From positions 1 to 64,000 of the forward strand of contig JAGSHN010000016.1 in assembly GCA_029855935.1 (NCBI GenBank): DNA of 64,000 nucleotides, written 5' to 3'. The translations under genes and the position numbers were made by a program. The stretch is from Candidatus Thorarchaeota archaeon. Lineage in GTDB: Archaea > Asgardarchaeota > Thorarchaeia > Thorarchaeales > Thorarchaeaceae. Numbering within the stretch: position 1 is the stretch's first letter; every line of letters begins with the position of its first letter. The notes beneath the pieces are model-generated. The model was not told the origin of the DNA and did not search any database. It saw only the letters and a program-made list of their open reading frames with translations. Below are positions 61,195 through 64,000 of this stretch, in pieces.

Positions 61195-62451
61195 GTGGGT
61201 ACAGCAGATATCCTCGTCGCTGTCAGAGAGATTCTAGAGGAGATTGGCATAGTCGACGACATCAGCCCGGATGACGTACGGCCCGTGTCAATCCCCACGC
61301 TAGAGCGAAAGCGTCTGGCAGAGCTGGAGCAGGAGCTCGACCGGGCAATGGAGTCCATCAGGGAGGACTCCGAGACTCCAAGGCTACTGTACCACCTTGC
61401 CAACCTTCATCTCAAAGAGGGTGATTTCGGGCGCGCTGTAGTTCTATACGAACGGGTGCTCTCGTATGACAGCTCCCTTGTAAAGGTGTGGATCCACATG
61501 GGTCTCGCGTATCTCTTGGGCGGCTCACCAAAGGACGCCATCAGCTGCCTTGGCAGCGCACTGTCCTTTGACGAGAACAATGTTCAGGCCCACGTGTATC
61601 TCGCGCTTGCATACTTGGAAATGGGCGATATCGAGAAGTGCAGAGAGTACGCCTCTAGGGCGCTGCGACTGGACCCGCAGTCGTCGCTCGCACAGTTTGC
61701 CATGGCCGAGATGATGCGGAAGCTGGGCAACACCTCCGGTGCCATAGTCTGGCTGAAGCGGGCGCTTGAGAGCGACCCGAAGTGCGTTCGTGCCGCTCTC
61801 GCTCTGGGGGATGTCTATCTCGATCTGGGGCATCTCGATGATGCGCTCTCAGTGCTGACTGGAATTCTCAGATACCATCCCGAGAACCCGTATGTGTACG
61901 CTCTCCTCGGCCGAGTCTATGAGCAGAGGGGCAATCTGGACCGTGCGGTCCAGTGCTACGAGCAGGCCCTGTCACACAAGTCTGATGACGCCCAACTGTG
62001 GATAGAGAAGGGCGACCTCCATCGTCATACCGGTGCTGCCCAGCTTGCGGCTGAGGCCTATCAGCGCGCCATTCACGCTGATCCCGAGAATGTGGAGGCT
62101 TGGACAAAGGCAGCCCAGGCACATGTCATGCTTGAGGACCTTGACGGGGCTCTCCAGTACTACAACACTGCAGTCGCTCTCGATCCGGACAATGCTGAAT
62201 GCGTCCATCTTCGGGGACTGCTGCTTCTGTCTCTGGGTCGTGCGGAGGAGGCACTCTCCGACTTTGACACCGCATTCTCACGGGACCCGTCCAATCCCGA
62301 CCACCTCTACTGTCGCGCGAAGGCACTGCAGCAGCTTGGCGAGCTGGAACAGGCACGACGGACGCTGCAGGTGGCTGAGGTTCTGTACAGAGAGGCGGGC
62401 AACATGGTCCGCGCTGCAGAGTGCGCTACTCTTGCTCAGAAGCTCAGCTGA
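61195..62451 (+). CDS. Tetratricopeptide repeat protein
   Basis: A 418-residue protein from the GTG at 61195. An N-terminal helical segment is followed by about ten TPR units of 34 residues (for example W-I-H-M-G-L-A-Y-L-L-G-G, A-H-V-Y-L-A-L-A-Y-L-E-M-G-D), which form a right-handed superhelix for protein binding. There is no signal or membrane part. The start was moved downstream because a good TATA box lies inside the longer frame and a GAGGTG-type ribosome site overlaps the GTG. It ends 8 bases inside the convergent last gene. Partners are unknown; cytoplasmic tails of the surface proteins upstream are possible. Confidence 0.85.
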   Translation: MGTADILVAVREILEEIGIVDDISPDDVRPVSIPTLERKRLAELEQELDRAMESIREDSETPRLLYHLANLHLKEGDFGRAVVLYERVLSYDSSLVKVWIHMGLAYLLGGSPKDAISCLGSALSFDENNVQAHVYLALAYLEMGDIEKCREYASRALRLDPQSSLAQFAMAEMMRKLGNTSGAIVWLKRALESDPKCVRAALALGDVYLDLGHLDDALSVLTGILRYHPENPYVYALLGRVYEQRGNLDRAVQCYEQALSHKSDDAQLWIEKGDLHRHTGAAQLAAEAYQRAIHADPENVEAWTKAAQAHVMLEDLDGALQYYNTAVALDPDNAECVHLRGLLLLSLGRAEEALSDFDTAFSRDPSNPDHLYCRAKALQQLGELEQARRTLQVAEVLYREAGNMVRAAECATLAQKLS

Positions 62452-64000
62452 GGTCAAGTTCTGGCAACTGAGGCAGGTCCTTCAGGCTCTGGACGGTCTC
62501 GCTGTTCATCGTCTCGAATAGGTACCAGTGTAGGGTGACGTGACTACCGGGGGCCAGCTCCACAAACCCCATCAGCATCAGGACATCACCGACATCTCTT
62601 GAGATGTGATACACATCGATGCCGGACCGATTCTTCATAGGTGTCACCGCGCATAGCGACCTTCCCGACTTCGGGTTGCGAAAGACAATCCAGCCTGCCT
62701 TGGGGGTGACACTGAAGCTCTTGTCCTCACTGGTCGGATGGAAGGTCGTGGGCTCACCCGCACGCACCATCAGAACCTCCTGTTCCGGGTCGCCCTCGAC
62801 ACGGACGATACCGGCGAGTCCCACATTGACCCTCTTCCACTCAGGAGTGGTGTTCTTTGCCCTGATCCTCACGGCGAGGAGGGGGGTCCCCCTCAGATGC
62901 AGATACTCTGCCATGAGTTCGAGGCCTCGAGCCCCAGGTGTGTGCTGCAACCGGCTCGTCAGGACGAATCCCGCCAGCGTGCCACACTCGACACGCCGGA
63001 TGTCCCATCTCTCTCTGTCAAATCCTGGTTCCCAGTCCCAGAAGCCGATTGCCTGTGCGACAGGCCGAAGACCGGAGTATCTGCGATCGGTCCAGATATA
63101 GGGCCGGACCTCTGGGAATGTGTCGTAGAAATGACCTACTCCGTCGGGAGTCTCGTATCTCACGAGCGAGCCAACCTGTTCCGGACAGACGGAGAGACCA
63201 TATCCTGCGGCCGTGCTGGTGTACAGCGTCGCCTTCTCGTACTCGGTCTTCTTCTCCGTCAATGGGACTGATGAGTCACATATGACCGCCGTGAGAGGAA
63301 TCTTCACAATTCGATCGCTGAGATGGAGGTGAATCTCTCCTCCTGTCCTGAGCCAATCTCTGTCGTGGTCGTCGGTCACCTTGAGAGTGAGTCTTGCCCG
63401 GTGCGGCTCTTCGATGCTCAACGACTCTATCTCGAAGTCGTACTCCCGTGAGCCGTTGATCAAGACTCCCTCAGGTGCGACAAGTTTCCCTGTGCCAGTC
63501 ACTGGTATCCGGTGGACAACTTGGATGACCATCTCAAGCGTGTTGGGCCCGGCGGCGTCCAGCAGAATTACAGGAGGCCTCCCACCTAGGGGTCGAGCTC
63601 TCTGCCGCCCCTCTCTGTGTTTCCCACTGAATGACTCGTCCTCCGGGACCGGGACGAACTCCATCTCCAAGTCATCTCGCACCTGCTGAACATCGACCAT
63701 CGGCCCACCTGTCGCATTCAGGGTCGCCCAGACGGACCTGACAACTCGCCAGTCGCCATTCCCAATCACGAAGCGCAGGAAAACTCGTTCAAGGCTCTCT
63801 CCAGGACCGAGATCCGGATAGCGGTACTCGATGTCTGGAAGTATTCTGCCACGTCGAGGCTGTACCTTGACAGCTTCCTTCCTCTGCCATATGGTGCCTA
63901 TGACCGTGCCGGAGTCTGGGTCCACACAGGCGCTCCACTCCTCGTGATACTCGTCAGGCTGTTCTGGGAGGTACCTGCCGCCGCTCCACTCTATTGATGC
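62444..64000 (-). CDS. Large beta-rich protein of unknown function (5' end outside window)
   Basis: Open from base 64000 without a stop, so at least 518 codons of a gene starting outside. The GTG at 63925 is internal, since the 25 codons before it read as normal protein (ends W-S-A-C before V-D-P-D). It shows many beta strands and no membrane segment in the visible part. Notable segments are Y-R-Y-P-D-L-G-P-G-E-S-L, D-F-E-I-E-S-L-S-I-E-E-P-H, F-Y-D-T-F-P-E-V-R-P-Y-I-W and V-T-L-H-W-Y-L-F-E. The look is of carbohydrate-active beta-sandwich proteins, but I do not recognise a family or an active site. It converges on the TPR gene. Confidence 0.75.
   Translation of the reverse strand, partial: ASIEWSGGRYLPEQPDEYHEEWSACVDPDSGTVIGTIWQRKEAVKVQPRRGRILPDIEYRYPDLGPGESLERVFLRFVIGNGDWRVVRSVWATLNATGGPMVDVQQVRDDLEMEFVPVPEDESFSGKHREGRQRARPLGGRPPVILLDAAGPNTLEMVIQVVHRIPVTGTGKLVAPEGVLINGSREYDFEIESLSIEEPHRARLTLKVTDDHDRDWLRTGGEIHLHLSDRIVKIPLTAVICDSSVPLTEKKTEYEKATLYTSTAAGYGLSVCPEQVGSLVRYETPDGVGHFYDTFPEVRPYIWTDRRYSGLRPVAQAIGFWDWEPGFDRERWDIRRVECGTLAGFVLTSRLQHTPGARGLELMAEYLHLRGTPLLAVRIRAKNTTPEWKRVNVGLAGIVRVEGDPEQEVLMVRAGEPTTFHPTSEDKSFSVTPKAGWIVFRNPKSGRSLCAVTPMKNRSGIDVYHISRDVGDVLMLMGFVELAPGSHVTLHWYLFETMNSETVQSLKDLPQLPELDLS

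Noticed and set aside
1-64000. tRNA, rRNA or riboswitch genes
   Set aside because: Intergenic stretches were read on both strands by eye for T-arm-like sequences and long stems; none was convincing. A covariance-model search would be decisive.

Overview
The window looks like a chromosomal piece of an Asgard archaeon, most likely of the Thorarchaeia type. This is inferred from gene content, not from a phylogeny. Archaeal signs are TATA-like boxes about 25-28 bases before predicted transcript starts, start/stop overlaps of the GTGA/ATGA kind, the Vhu/Mvh hydrogenase, the formylmethanofuran dehydrogenase subunits FwdD-B-A and a tungsten-type aldehyde:ferredoxin oxidoreductase. Asgard signs are a one-domain gelsolin-like protein, longin/roadblock-like proteins, a Vps62-like protein, a PIG-V-like transferase and very large membrane-anchored surface proteins. 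No rRNA, tRNA, CRISPR array, transposase or integrase was recognised.

Layout. 1-7 kb: the end of a giant Ig-like repeat surface protein, then two tandem M23-fold membrane proteins, one with intact zinc ligands and one without. 7-9.7 kb: hydrogenase operon vhuD-vhuG-vhuA, in which vhuA stops just before the second nickel-binding motif. 9.9-16.3 kb: a stand-alone Lrp/AsnC ligand-binding domain, a ferredoxin plus aldehyde:ferredoxin oxidoreductase, a PAS histidine kinase, an allantoinase-like amidohydrolase and a MoaD-like protein. 16.4-23.5 kb: PfkB kinase, bactofilin-like protein, methyltransferase with winged-helix regulator, longin/roadblock-like protein, iron-sulfur flavoprotein, corrinoid adenosyltransferase and PIG-V-like membrane protein. 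23.7-27.2 kb: fwdDBA. 27.3-37.6 kb: a 2-oxoacid (acetoin/pyruvate) dehydrogenase locus, E1 alpha-E1 beta and E2-lipoate ligase-AhpD. Its two halves are separated by about 5.8 kb of opposite-strand accessory genes: an HD phosphohydrolase, a YwgA/DUF4065-like protein, an orphan type III-like DNA methyltransferase and a zinc-ribbon membrane protein. 37.6-45.7 kb: zinc alcohol dehydrogenase, gelsolin-like protein, zinc-ribbon membrane protein, Vps62-like protein, L-aspartate oxidase, longin-like protein and a large unidentified protein. 45.9-61 kb: a tight five-gene operon of an ABC-2 permease, a fused ABC ATPase, a membrane-anchored S8 protease homologue that has lost its nucleophile, a second ABC ATPase and a 2,245-residue thrombospondin type 3 repeat protein. 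61-64 kb: a TPR protein and the end of a large beta-rich protein that runs off the window.

How it fits together. The hydrogenase, Fwd, ferredoxin/oxidoreductase, MoaD and corrinoid adenosyltransferase genes suit an anaerobe with an archaeal Wood-Ljungdahl pathway and tungsten or molybdenum enzymes. The E1/E2/lipoate-ligase/AhpD genes form a lipoyl-dependent oxidation branch with no E3 in view. The 15-kb ABC/pseudoprotease/TSP3 operon is the best candidate for an undescribed system: a transporter apparently built with two huge surface proteins. The hydrogenase lacking its C-terminal metal-binding motif is the second most unusual feature.
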